A stretch of 64,000 nt of DNA from the NCBI RefSeq assembly GCF_900095735.1, contig NZ_FNLO01000001.1:132837-196836 (forward strand), in the 5' to 3' direction. Under the pieces are notes generated by a model. The model was not told the origin of the DNA. It searched no databases and saw only the letters and a program-made list of their open reading frames with translations. The position numbers were made by a program, and so were the translations under genes. The stretch's first letter is position 1; every line of letters begins with the position of its first letter. This DNA comes from Chitinasiproducens palmae. GTDB lineage: Bacteria; Pseudomonadota; Gammaproteobacteria; Burkholderiales; Burkholderiaceae. Below, piece after piece: positions 44,728-53,604 of this stretch.

Positions 44728-45540
44728 TCAGCGGTGTGCGCCAAGCATCTGCGAGATACGCGACGCGGCGTTCTTGACCGCTTCGACCGTGGCCGGATCG
44801 GCGCGCGCGGGCAGGTAATGAATCGAGCCGACCACCGCCACGGCGCCGAACAGCGAGCCATCCTCCTGGAACAGCGGCGCTGCCAGCGCATTCACGCCCA
44901 GAAAAACTTCCTCCGGCGCTTCGGCCCAGCCGCGTTGCCGGACCAATTGGATCTCGTAGCGCAGGCGCTCCGGATCGACGATGGTGTGTGGCGTGCAGGC
45001 GACCAGCGCTTGCTCCAGCAGTGCGTCGAGACGCTCCGGCGCGCCGAACGCGAGTGCGACCTTGCCCTGCGCAACCGAATGGAACTGGAACTGGGTGCCC
45101 GGATGGAGCAGGATTTCCAGCGGGCTGCGGCCCCGAACGAGGTCGAGCACGACGACTTCCTTGTCGGTGAAGGTCGTGATGACGATCGTCTGGCCGACTT
45201 CGTCGCGCAGTTCTTCCATCACCGGCCGGGCAAGGCCGACCACGTCGAATTGCTTGACGAGACGCTGGCCCAGCAGGAACAGCCGCCAGCCGATGCGGTA
45301 ACGGCTGGTGCTTGGGTTCTGTGTCACGTAGCCGCGCTGCCGCAGGGCGCCGAGATGGCGATGCACGCGTGCCTTGGGTACGCCGATGGCCTCCGCCAGG
45401 CTGGTGATGCCGCATTCCTCGCCGCGCTCGGCCAGCACTTCGAGAATGCGCAGCGACATCAGCGAGGTGGACGAGGCGGCGGAGTCGGCGGACGCCTCCG
45501 CGTCGTTCCGCATCCCGGCGCGGTCCAAGAGTCTGTTCAT
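44728..45540 (-). CDS. IclR-family transcriptional regulator
   Basis: A 270-residue regulator. The winged helix-turn-helix at about 27-85 (GITSLAEAIGVPKARVHRHL) is followed by the IclR effector domain (about 100-265; FTDKEVVVLDLVRG, GVNALAAPLF). It is placed between the dmp genes and a transporter, and probably governs both in response to an aromatic intermediate. ATG 45540 gives the family's normal length although the frame remains open upstream. The cupin gene precedes it on the same strand with 80 bases between. Confidence 0.92.
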   Translation of the reverse strand: MNRLLDRAGMRNDAEASADSAASSTSLMSLRILEVLAERGEECGITSLAEAIGVPKARVHRHLGALRQRGYVTQNPSTSRYRIGWRLFLLGQRLVKQFDVVGLARPVMEELRDEVGQTIVITTFTDKEVVVLDLVRGRSPLEILLHPGTQFQFHSVAQGKVALAFGAPERLDALLEQALVACTPHTIVDPERLRYEIQLVRQRGWAEAPEEVFLGVNALAAPLFQEDGSLFGAVAVVGSIHYLPARADPATVEAVKNAASRISQMLGAHR

Positions 45541-45620
45541 ACAAATCCGGTAGTCCGCCCGAGAGAGCCGACGCGCCCGTCGACAGGCGCGTCGCCAGGT
45601 AACGCGAAAGAGCGAAGGAC

Positions 45621-46289
45621 TCAGGCGAGCGAGATGAAGCGTTCCCCGAACACATGATACCGCTGCGGCTTCTGCTTGCCGCCGTCTTCCGCATGCACGT
45701 AGCGGATCGAACTGCGGCCCCGGCAGGCGCGCGGCAGCACGAAACAGCGGATGAACGTGGTGTCGCGCGCCTCCGTCGTGGGTGCCAGCACTGGCGCATG
45801 CCCGAGTTCCAGCCAGGCATCCCCGGGTCCGTGCACGTGCCGCTGACCGAGTGTTTCGATCGCAATCTCGCCTTCCAGCGTGCAGCGGATGCCGGGTCCC
45901 TGATGCACATGCGTGTGCGCAATCCCGCCCGGCGGGAAGTACACCGAATCGCAGCGCATGAGCCATTGCTGGCGCGGATCCAGGTCGATCGTCTCCGCCA
46001 GCTTGCAGGTGCTGGTGGCACCCGGCGCCGAGCGCAGTTCGCCGGGCGGCGCATCGGTCGCGTCCAGTTCCCAGCGCCACAGCGTTGCACCTTCCTCGCC
46101 GGCCAGCAGCGCCAGCGGCGCGTCGCCAAGCCAGGCACCGCCAGCCCGCTGATGCTGAGCGCCCTCGTCGTATTCGAAGGTGGCGCTGCCATGTACGACG
46201 TAGCACGCGCGGGCCGCCGCGGGAAGATAGATTGGCGCGTGGTTGGGGGCCAGGGTGTCCTCGTAGAGGCGCAATGAATACGCTGCCAT
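45621..46289 (-). CDS. Cupin-domain protein
   Basis: A 222-residue protein with two beta-rich halves; the second has a cupin motif GGIAHTHVHQGPGIRCTLEG then HVHGPGDAWLELGH (given here as HTHVHQGPG and HVHGPGDAW), with His ligands for a metal. The enzymatic role is unknown; it may bind or transform an aromatic or keto acid linked to the neighbouring pathway. ATG 46289 follows GGAG; an in-frame ATG at 46325 lacks one and would overlap the palindrome region. Divergent from the MFS gene. Confidence 0.75.
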   Translation of the reverse strand: MAAYSLRLYEDTLAPNHAPIYLPAAARACYVVHGSATFEYDEGAQHQRAGGAWLGDAPLALLAGEEGATLWRWELDATDAPPGELRSAPGATSTCKLAETIDLDPRQQWLMRCDSVYFPPGGIAHTHVHQGPGIRCTLEGEIAIETLGQRHVHGPGDAWLELGHAPVLAPTTEARDTTFIRCFVLPRACRGRSSIRYVHAEDGGKQKPQRYHVFGERFISLA

Positions 46290-46332
46290 TTTGTGCTCCG
46301 TGGGTGATGCGCCAAACGACGCCATGGCAAGA

Positions 46333-46349
46333 GTATCGTTTAACGATAC
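46333..46349. promoter_or_regulatory. Perfect 17-bp palindrome, probable IclR-type operator
   Basis: GTATCGTT, T, AACGATAC: 8-bp arms around one base in an A+T-rich divergent region between the cupin/IclR genes and the MFS gene. Its half-site resembles the palindrome before the tautomerase gene. Confidence 0.75.
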
Positions 46350-46423
46350 GTGTATATCTATTTATGGTTAACCACGACGGAATATTTTCGTAAGGCGCTA
46401 TAACATCTGTTTTCGTTAATGTT

Positions 46424-46442
46424 CGTATTGTTCATAAATACG
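46424..46442. promoter_or_regulatory. Second inverted repeat in the divergent control region
   Basis: CGTATT, seven bases (GTTCATA), then AATACG. It lies 52 bases before the MFS gene start, near where its promoter should be. Confidence 0.5.
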
Positions 46443-46493
46443 TCTGACTGCCATCGCAGCGGTCGGCGCGCAGCCACTCGATAGGAGACGGGC

Positions 46494-47753
46494 ATGAGCA
46501 GCAAACCGGCGTCGTTGAAGGCGACGCAGTCAAGCGGCAAGTGGTATGTCGGTGCCACGTCGGATCAGTGGCGTTCGTTCAGCTCCGCCTACATCGGGTG
46601 GATGCTCGACATCATGGATTTGATGCTGTTTGCGATGGTCATTCGATTCATCAGCGCCGACCTGCATTTCGACAAGGGTGTGGCCGGCGCGATTGCCTCG
46701 TTGACATTGCTCGCCACGGCGGTGGGCGGACTGATCTTCGGCTATCTGGCCGATCGCATCGGTCGCACGCGCTCGATGGTGCTGAGCATCCTGTGTTACT
46801 CGGTCGGCACCGCGCTCTGCGGCTTTGCCGACAGCGTCGCTCAGTTGCTGGTGTTTCGATTCATTCTGGGGCTCGGCATCGGGGGCGAGTGGTCCGCCGG
46901 CGCGGCGTTGATCACGGAAACGTGGCCCGCCGAGCATCGCGGCAAGGTGATGGCGTGGGTGCAGAGTGCTTTCGCGGCGGGCTACGCGCTGGCCGCGCTC
47001 GTCGCGGCTGCCGTTCTGCCGCACCTCGGTTGGCGCTGGGTGTTCGCGGTGGGCCTGCTGCCAGCGCTGTTCGCGTTCTGGGTGCGGCGCCATACGCACG
47101 AGTCCGAGATCTGGCTGCGCCAGAAACAGCGCCTCACCCTGCGCGAAACCGCGGCGGCCCTGTTCGGCACGCACTTACGCAGTACGTTGGTCGGTCTGGC
47201 CTTCACCGCGGCGGCGATGTGCGGCTACTGGGGCCTGTTCACCTGGATCCCAGCCTATCTGGCCACGCCGGTCAGCGAAGGCGGCCCCGGTTTCGATCTG
47301 ATGCGCTCCACCACCTGGATCGTCGTGATGCAGGTCGGTGCCGCGCTCGGCTTCATCTGCTTCGGCTACATCGCCGACCGCATCGGTCGCCGGCTTGCGT
47401 TCATCCTGTTTTTCGCATGTTCGGCCGTTGCGGTGCCGCTCTACGTGGCGATTCAGTCGCCGTGGCTGCTGCTGACGTTCGGCCCGGTGGTCGCGTTCTT
47501 CGGCACCGGCTTCTATAGCGGCTTCGCGCCGACCTTCGCGGAATTGTTCCCGACCAATGTGCGGGCCACCGCGCAAGGCTTCATCTACAACACGGGTCGC
47601 GCGACCAGCGCACTGGCGCCAGCCATGGTCGGTTTCCTGTCCAGCGGCAACCACGTCGGCAGCGCGCTGGCCGCCACCGCCGGATTCTTCGCGCTCGCGG
47701 CGCTGATCGTGTTCTTCTTCCTGCCCGAGACGCGCGGCGGCGAATTGGAGTAA
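46494..47753 (+). CDS. MFS transporter, aromatic-acid or carboxylate importer
   Basis: A 419-residue carrier with 12 predicted helices. Family marks: SAYIGWMLDIMDLMLFAM in helix 1 (the Asp-containing helix of the AAHS/MHS group), GYLADRIGRTRSM, and the repeat GYIADRIGRRLAF. The two acidic residues in helix 1 are typical of aromatic acid:H+ symporters. GATAGGAGACGGGC precedes the ATG. Its position beside IclR, the cupin and the dmp operon suggests it imports the pathway substrate. Confidence 0.87.
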   Translation: MSSKPASLKATQSSGKWYVGATSDQWRSFSSAYIGWMLDIMDLMLFAMVIRFISADLHFDKGVAGAIASLTLLATAVGGLIFGYLADRIGRTRSMVLSILCYSVGTALCGFADSVAQLLVFRFILGLGIGGEWSAGAALITETWPAEHRGKVMAWVQSAFAAGYALAALVAAAVLPHLGWRWVFAVGLLPALFAFWVRRHTHESEIWLRQKQRLTLRETAAALFGTHLRSTLVGLAFTAAAMCGYWGLFTWIPAYLATPVSEGGPGFDLMRSTTWIVVMQVGAALGFICFGYIADRIGRRLAFILFFACSAVAVPLYVAIQSPWLLLTFGPVVAFFGTGFYSGFAPTFAELFPTNVRATAQGFIYNTGRATSALAPAMVGFLSSGNHVGSALAATAGFFALAALIVFFFLPETRGGELE

Positions 47754-47850
47754 GACCGCCGCGCGGGGACGGAAGGCCTTCGTGTATGGCAACATGGGAC
47801 ACGGCCGCGACAGACGGCCGCCCATCATGAACGTGCACGGAGGAAGACAG

Positions 47851-48408
47851 ATGGTGTCTGGCGTCTGGATTGTTCTCGCGGTCCTCGTCGTAGTGATCGT
47901 CTACGCGGTGGCCACCTACAACCGGCTCGTGAGCCGCCGCAACATGGCGCGCGAGGGCTGGAGCGGCATTGATGTGCAGCTCAAGCGCCGCGCCGATCTG
48001 ATTCCGAATCTCGTGCGCAGCGTGCAGGGCTACGCGGCGCACGAGCGCGGTGTGTTCGACGACGTGACCGCGCAGCGCGCGAAGAGCATGCAGGCCACCG
48101 GCGTCGCCGAGCAGGCGCAGGCCGCGCAAGGGCTGTCGAGCGCGCTCGGACGCCTGTTCGCAGTGGCGGAAGCGTATCCAGCGCTGAAAGCCGATCAGAA
48201 CTTCATCGCACTGCAAGACCAGCTCGCGGAGATCGAGGATGCGCTGCAGCTTGCGCGCCGTTACTACAACGGCACCGCGCGGGACATGAACAATCTGGTC
48301 GAGTCCTTCCCGTCGATGATCGTGGCGCGCGCCGGTCATTTCGAGACGCAGCCCTATTTCGAGATCGAAGACGCGAGCGAACGCGCGGTTCCGCGCGTCG
48401 CGTTCTGA
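47851..48408 (+). CDS. lemA: LemA family protein
   Basis: A 185-residue inner-membrane protein: one N-terminal helix (about 5-25), then the LemA helical domain YNRLVSRRNMAREGWSGIDVQL (seen as YNRLVSRRN and GIDVQLKRRADLIPNLV) and the end YFEIEDASERAVPRVAF. ATG 47851 follows GGAGGAAGA; an upstream ATG at 47782 would add a polar lead. The family often pairs with TPM/DUF2207-type membrane proteins, as here; its biochemical role is unsettled. Confidence 0.92.
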   Translation: MVSGVWIVLAVLVVVIVYAVATYNRLVSRRNMAREGWSGIDVQLKRRADLIPNLVRSVQGYAAHERGVFDDVTAQRAKSMQATGVAEQAQAAQGLSSALGRLFAVAEAYPALKADQNFIALQDQLAEIEDALQLARRYYNGTARDMNNLVESFPSMIVARAGHFETQPYFEIEDASERAVPRVAF

Positions 48409-48412
48409 GCCG

Positions 48413-50875
48413 ATGCGCACCGTAGGCGCGCGTCGCGCGCAGTTCGTTCATGCCACCCGGCGCCGGTTCCTGTTCGCCACCGGCACTGTCGCCATCGCGC
48501 TGAGGCTGGTGCTGCTTGCCGCCGTAGGCGTGTCCGCACCGGTCGGCAACGCGGTGGCCGCCCCGGTCGAAGCCTCTGCCGATAGCGGGGCGGCGCTCAA
48601 CGCGCTGGCCGAGGCCCAGCGTTACGCCGCCGAGGACATGGCGGCCGCCGCGATGAGCGATGAGGCATTGCCGGTCGATACCGCGACCGGCGCGAACGTC
48701 GCCACCGCGGCTGACGCGACGGACAACGTCGACATCGCGGGACCTGTCGACGGTGGCCAAGTCGACAGTGCGTTGCGGCGGGCCTTGCAACCGAGCGGAC
48801 GGGCTTCGCTCCGCCAGCGCTTCGATCAAAGCGAGCGCATTCTAGCGTTCCTCAGCGACGTCAAGGTCGAACGGGACGGCAGCATGGTCGTCACCGAGTC
48901 GATCGACGTGTTCGCCGCACTGCGCGAGATCAAGCGCGGGCTGCAGCGCGACTTCCCGACGATCTACCATCGGCCGGACGGCACGCGGGTGGTGGTCGGT
49001 TTCGACGTGCTCGACGTGTCGCGAGATGGCGAGCCGGAGCAGTTCGCCTTGATTCGCCTGAAGAACGGCGTGCGCGTGCGGATCGGCCAGCCTGACAGGA
49101 TGCTCGACTACGGCGTGCACAAGTTCGTGATCCGCTACCGCACGACACGGCAGCTCGGCTTCTTTCCGGACTTCGACGAGTTGTACTGGAACGTGACCGG
49201 CAACGGCTGGACCTTGCCGATCGAACAGGCGGCCGCGCGGATCACGCTACCGGCCGCCGTGCCGATCCTGCACACCGCGTTCTACACTGGGCCGGCCGGC
49301 GCGCGCGGCGAGGCGGCAACGGTGCGGGAAAAATCGCCCGGCACGGTGACCTTCGTCACGACCGCACCGCTCGCCGCCGGCGAAGGACTGACGGTGGCCG
49401 CGTCCTGGCGGAAGGGGCTGATCGCGCCGCCGACCCGTGCGCAGGTGCTGCGCGGCTTCGTGTGGGATAACCTCGCGCTGGTGGTTTGCGCTGTTGCGTT
49501 CGTTCTCTTCGCGGTCTACTACTTCGCGCTGTGGTTCAGCCGTCGCCGGAAGAGGCGCGGCACGGTGGTGCCGCGCTTCGAGGCGCCGGCTGGCGTCAGC
49601 GCGGCCGGCACCCGCTACATCCGCACGCAGCGCTATGACGAGCAGACCTTCGTCAGCGCGATGCTCGACCTGATCGCGACCGGCCGCATGAAGATGGTCA
49701 GGAAGGTCCGTGCCAAGCCGGCGCGCAAGAGAAAGGGCGCGCTCGCCGACGACTCGTCGATGCAGACCGCGATGGCGATGGCCGCCGAGCAGGACCGCGC
49801 CGAGCGCGCCCGCCGCGCGGCGGCCTCGCCGTCGGGCGACGCTGCCGCGGACGATGACGGCGAGGGCGACGACGCGGACAAGTCCGTGTTCTTCGAGAAG
49901 CTCGAGCCGCGGCGCGCCGCACCGGATACGGTGCTGGACAGCTTGCGTACGACGCTCTTTGGAAAACAGACCTCGATCGACCGCGAACGCGCGGGACGTA
50001 GCAACCTCGGGCGTGCGATGTCGTCGTTGCCCGACCTGTTGCAGGCGGAGCACGGCCACTTGCTGCGGCCCGCACGCCGTCCGGCGCGTCTCGGCGCCCT
50101 GGCTTGGTTCGCGTGGTTCGTGCTGACGGCTTGGCTGCTGCACCGCGACAGCGGCGCAAGCGGCATCTGGATGGCGATGCCGTTCGCAGCGATCGCGGTG
50201 ATGGTGTTGGCGAGCTTTGTTTTCAGCATCTTCGATCGCCGTGTCTCGATCGCGCGCGTGTTTTGGACGGTCTTCTCGCTGATTCCGTTGTCGGGTGGGC
50301 TGATGATGTTGGCGTTCATGCTGACGACCGGCGACTGGCTGCAGGGCGTCGCGGCGTTATTGCCGCTGCTGATGCTTCCGGTTGTCATGCGCAGTTTCCG
50401 TTTTCTGCAGAGCTACACGCCGGCAGGCTTCGTCGTGCGCGACGAGATCGACGGTCTCAGGCAGTTCCTCACCGTCGCCGAGACCCCGCGCATTGCGATG
50501 CTCAAGACGGTCGACGAAAAGCTGGCGTTGTACGAGCGCTTCCTGCCCTATGCTATCGCGCTCGACGTCGGCAAGGCGTGGAATGCTGCGTTCGCGGATC
50601 TGTTCACCGATCCCGCCGCCGGCGAGGCAGTGACACTGATGCAGTCGCGCTACGGCGATCATGACATGTCATCGGCGCATGGACTGTCCGGTGTGAGCTT
50701 GCGCAGTCTGAGCCGCGACCTGGCACCGGCCGAGGTGTCGACACCCTCGTCGTCGAGCTCGCCCGGCAGCAGCGGCAGCTGGTCCGGCAGTGACAGCTCG
50801 TCGTCGTCCAGCGGTTCGTCTGGCGGCGGTTCGTCCGGTGGTGGCGGTGGCGGCGGCGGTGGCAGCGGTTGGTGA
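48413..50875 (+). CDS. DUF2207 domain membrane protein
   Basis: An 820-residue protein. A signal-anchor (about 18-45) leads to a poorly conserved Ala-rich region, then the DUF2207 domain (about 145-340; SIDVFAALREIKRGLQRDFP). A membrane helix follows near 350-372 and a cytosolic basic/acidic segment holding EEDDGEGDDADKS-like residues. More helices occur near 565-650. The tail is Ser- and Gly-rich, ending in nine Gly then SGW, as in many TPM/DUF2207 proteins. It begins 4 bases after lemA, so the pair is co-translated. Function unknown. Confidence 0.88.
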   Translation: MRTVGARRAQFVHATRRRFLFATGTVAIALRLVLLAAVGVSAPVGNAVAAPVEASADSGAALNALAEAQRYAAEDMAAAAMSDEALPVDTATGANVATAADATDNVDIAGPVDGGQVDSALRRALQPSGRASLRQRFDQSERILAFLSDVKVERDGSMVVTESIDVFAALREIKRGLQRDFPTIYHRPDGTRVVVGFDVLDVSRDGEPEQFALIRLKNGVRVRIGQPDRMLDYGVHKFVIRYRTTRQLGFFPDFDELYWNVTGNGWTLPIEQAAARITLPAAVPILHTAFYTGPAGARGEAATVREKSPGTVTFVTTAPLAAGEGLTVAASWRKGLIAPPTRAQVLRGFVWDNLALVVCAVAFVLFAVYYFALWFSRRRKRRGTVVPRFEAPAGVSAAGTRYIRTQRYDEQTFVSAMLDLIATGRMKMVRKVRAKPARKRKGALADDSSMQTAMAMAAEQDRAERARRAAASPSGDAAADDDGEGDDADKSVFFEKLEPRRAAPDTVLDSLRTTLFGKQTSIDRERAGRSNLGRAMSSLPDLLQAEHGHLLRPARRPARLGALAWFAWFVLTAWLLHRDSGASGIWMAMPFAAIAVMVLASFVFSIFDRRVSIARVFWTVFSLIPLSGGLMMLAFMLTTGDWLQGVAALLPLLMLPVVMRSFRFLQSYTPAGFVVRDEIDGLRQFLTVAETPRIAMLKTVDEKLALYERFLPYAIALDVGKAWNAAFADLFTDPAAGEAVTLMQSRYGDHDMSSAHGLSGVSLRSLSRDLAPAEVSTPSSSSSPGSSGSWSGSDSSSSSSGSSGGGSSGGGGGGGGGSGW

Positions 50876-51282
50876 ACTGGTGCTGTCGTGGTCGTAAAGC
50901 GGTGGTAAAGCGCTGGCATAGCGCTGCTGTAGCCCTGGTGTAGCGCTGCTGTAGCGGCTCATGAAGCGCGCCGACGCGCGAGGCGGTCGGGTGCAGGGCG
51001 GCGCCAAGCCGCGGCCCCGTTGGTCGGTCGGACCGACGCGCCGCTCCCGCGCGGACCGGTTCGCTGCCGCTTTCCTATGCCTTGCTAGACTCGACCGTCG
51101 AATCAGGCTCCGGCGAAACAACGGGCGCCCCGGCGCCCGCGCGGCGTTGCGCCGCCCGCTATGCGTTGCGGCAAGCGCGGCCCGTGCTGCCGCGCGACGG
51201 CCTCAGGCCAGTCCGACGCGCGGTCCGCGCAGTCCGCACGCCATGATCGGCGTCTCTGGCGCAACTGCGCGCGCGGCTTGCG
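50876..51282. other. Convergent intergenic region with a degenerate repeat
   Basis: About 400 bases between the DUF2207 gene and the convergent CDP-DAG synthase-like gene. Bases 50890-50957 hold a degenerate 11-12-bp repeat of the type GTAGCGCTGCTG/GTAAAGCGCTGG. No gene is supported in the remainder. Confidence 0.6.
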
Positions 51283-52212
51283 TCAGACCCACCAATAGCG
51301 CAGCACGTGGAAGAAGATCGGCGCAGCGAAACAGATGGAATCGAGCCGGTCGAGCATGCCACCGTGCCCTTCGATCATCTGACCCCAGTCCTTCACGCCG
51401 CGGTCGCGTTTGATGGCGGACATCACGATGCCCCCGAAGAAGCCAAGCAAGGTCAACATCAGCGAGACCAGTGCCGCCTGCCAGAACGTGAACGGCGTGA
51501 TGCGATAGAGCGACGCGCCGAGCAGGGTGGCCAGCGCGACGCCACCGACGAACCCTTCCACCGTCTTTGACGGCGACAGTCGCGGCGCGATCTTGCGCTT
51601 GCCGAACAGTTTGCCGCAGACGTACTGCAGCACGTCGGAGGCCTGCACCACCAGCACCAGATACACGATCAGCAACACGCGGCTGCCGTCGAAGCCATGT
51701 ACGTCGAGCGTGAGCAGCGCCGGCACGTGCGAGATGCAGAACACCGCGATCATCAAGCCCCACTGCACGGTTGACGCCCGTTCGAGGAACCGCGTGGTGT
51801 CGCCGCCCAGCGATGCCAGGATCGGCAGCAATAGAAAGACGTAGACCGGGATCAGGATTGCGAACATGCCATACCAGCCGATGCCCACCAGCACATACTG
51901 CAGCGGCAACACCACGTAGAACGCCGCGACCAGTGCCGGATAATCGCCGCGTCGCGTCGGCGCGATGGTCAGGAACTCGCGCAGCGCATAGAACGAGATG
52001 AGATAGAACAGCAGAACCGTCGCGACGCGCCCCAGTGCGAACGCGATGGCGAGCACGCCGATCATCACCCACCAGGCATTGATGCGCGAGACGAGATTGT
52101 CGATGACAGGCTGCGGCCCTCGCGCGCGACGTTTCAATACGGCGGCGATCAGGGAGGCGAGCGCCAGCACGATGGCCAGGCCGCCGAATACGAGACAGGT
52201 CGAGCGGTCCAT
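51283..52212 (-). CDS. ynbB: Phosphatidate cytidylyltransferase (CdsA/YnbB-like)
   Basis: A 309-residue membrane enzyme with eight or so helices. The C-terminal CdsA signature is clear: APRLSPSKTVEGFVGG and KRDRGVKDWGQMIEGHGGMLDRLDS (given here in parts: KDWGQMIEGHGG and MLDRLDS). It makes CDP-diacylglycerol from phosphatidate and CTP. It is closer in layout to E. coli YnbB than to housekeeping CdsA because of the operon around it. It overlaps plsC by one base (TGATG) and is last in the operon. Confidence 0.92.
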   Translation of the reverse strand: MDRSTCLVFGGLAIVLALASLIAAVLKRRARGPQPVIDNLVSRINAWWVMIGVLAIAFALGRVATVLLFYLISFYALREFLTIAPTRRGDYPALVAAFYVVLPLQYVLVGIGWYGMFAILIPVYVFLLLPILASLGGDTTRFLERASTVQWGLMIAVFCISHVPALLTLDVHGFDGSRVLLIVYLVLVVQASDVLQYVCGKLFGKRKIAPRLSPSKTVEGFVGGVALATLLGASLYRITPFTFWQAALVSLMLTLLGFFGGIVMSAIKRDRGVKDWGQMIEGHGGMLDRLDSICFAAPIFFHVLRYWWV

Positions 52213-52937
52213 CAGCGCACCTCCTGCGGCGCGAGGGCGAGCAGCGCAGCGCTGGCCTCGGCCAGGAAGCGTCGTTTGCCGTCGCTCTCATCGACGCCAC
52301 GCGGGCGGGAATCGTCCTGCCCCGGATCGACGGCGCTTGGCGGTCCCGCCACGTCGTGATGCGGATCGTCGTGGCCGTCGGCTGTCGCGGTCAGCGGGGC
52401 ACCGAAGCTCAAGGTGCAGAGCAGCGGCAACGGAATCGGCCGGCCCTTCGGCATCACGCGATTCAGGTTGCCGATCCAGACAGGCACCACTTCGACATGC
52501 GGCCGCGCGCGGGCCAGGTGATACAGGCCAGCCTTGAACGGCAGCAGGCCGCTCTCGTCCAGATTGCGGGTGCCTTCCGGAAACAGGATCAGCGAGTCGC
52601 CCGCATCGAGCGCCTCCAGCATGGTGTCGAGCGCGACGGACTGCTCGCCCGGCGCCGGCCGCCTGCGGTCGACCAGGACGCCATTGAACACGCGCTCGAT
52701 CAGATAGCGCCGCAGCGGTGTCTTCAGCCAATAGTCGGCGCCCGCCACTGGACGGGTGCGGCGGCGGATGGCCGGCGGCAATGCCGCCCACAGCAACACG
52801 AAGTCGCCGTGGCTGCTGTGGTTCGCATAGTAGATCCGCTGGACGGGCAGGGGAGCGCAGCCGAGCCAGAGGCTGCGGGCTCCCGTGAGCAGACGGGCAA
52901 GGGTGAGCACCGTGGCGGCGATCAGACGTGCGAGCAT
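52212..52937 (-). CDS. plsC: 1-acyl-sn-glycerol-3-phosphate acyltransferase (PlsC family)
   Basis: A 241-residue acyltransferase. Motif I NHSSHGD places His40 and Asp45; motif III FPEGTR is at 119-124. It should acylate lysophosphatidate to phosphatidate, the substrate of the enzyme encoded next. The region after LSFGAPL is a hydrophilic, His/Asp-rich insert (HDDPHHDVAGPP) longer than usual. E. coli ynbABCD has no such gene, so this operon is an expanded version. Confidence 0.9.
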   Translation of the reverse strand: MLARLIAATVLTLARLLTGARSLWLGCAPLPVQRIYYANHSSHGDFVLLWAALPPAIRRRTRPVAGADYWLKTPLRRYLIERVFNGVLVDRRRPAPGEQSVALDTMLEALDAGDSLILFPEGTRNLDESGLLPFKAGLYHLARARPHVEVVPVWIGNLNRVMPKGRPIPLPLLCTLSFGAPLTATADGHDDPHHDVAGPPSAVDPGQDDSRPRGVDESDGKRRFLAEASAALLALAPQEVR

Positions 52938-53005
52938 CAGGCGTTTCTCGAAACGAGGGAAAGGGGAACCGACACCGGTCGTGACATTCGGTACGCGCCC
53001 GAAGA

Positions 53006-53053
53006 AGCGCCGGCACTAGCGCCAGCACAGGCGCGAGCACAAGCGCCAGCACA
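53006..53053. repeat. 12-bp imperfect tandem repeat, four copies
   Basis: Units AGCGCCGGCACT, AGCGCCAGCACA, GGCGCGAGCACA and AGCGCCAGCACA lie in the 154-base gap upstream of plsC inside the phospholipid operon. Confidence 0.8.
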
Positions 53054-53091
53054 GTGCGGAAAGCCAGCACGGCTGCAACGCGACGTGCTCA

Positions 53092-53604
53092 TCACGCGGG
53101 CCACCGCAAGGTCGCAAAAGCGCACGCCAGAACCAGCAGCTGCACGCCGACGCAGGCAGCCTGTCGGCGCAGCAGACGCAGCGCGCCGCGCGCACGTGCA
53201 TCCCATGATCGACCCGCCTTGTTCGCCGGCATCAGCCGAAGGGCGCCGAGCGTCGTATCGATGGCCGCTGCATCGCCGAGACGGAACAGGTCGGCATCGA
53301 GCGCGACACGTATCGCCCAGTATTTCTGCGGCAGGACTGACACGATAGACACGACGCATAGCACCCACAGCAGGCGAGGCTGCGAGGCCGCGGCGCTCCA
53401 GCTTGCCGCCATGCCAAACAAGCCGGCGACCGCGAGGCATCCCGCGAGCCGATCGAGGTCGCGTCCGCGGCGGAGCAGTGCCGCGACCGCAGCAGGGGCG
53501 ATGCCAGTGGCAGGCGCTGCGGCGCCGGCCGCTTGCAGCGATGGCGGCGTCTGCGCCGAACCCGAGTCCGCCGGCGCCTGCGATGGAACAGATGTCTCGC
53601 TCAT
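53092..53604 (-). CDS. Small membrane protein of the phospholipid operon, unknown function
   Basis: A 170-residue protein with an Ala/Pro/Ser-rich N-terminus and three hydrophobic segments (about 57-72, 76-94 and 148-166). YWAIRVALDADLF and the pattern of short loops do not match a family I know. Its start overlaps the phosphatase gene's stop by four bases (ATGA), so it is a true operon member. It may act as a small partner of the PAP2 phosphatase or the acyltransferase; this is inference. Confidence 0.75.
   Translation of the reverse strand: MSETSVPSQAPADSGSAQTPPSLQAAGAAAPATGIAPAAVAALLRRGRDLDRLAGCLAVAGLFGMAASWSAAASQPRLLWVLCVVSIVSVLPQKYWAIRVALDADLFRLGDAAAIDTTLGALRLMPANKAGRSWDARARGALRLLRRQAACVGVQLLVLACAFATLRWPA

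Noticed and set aside
50961-51413. Basic plus-strand frame overlapping the end of the CDP-DAG synthase-like gene
   Set aside because: Composition is typical of chance frames in G+C-rich DNA and it runs antisense into a well-supported gene.
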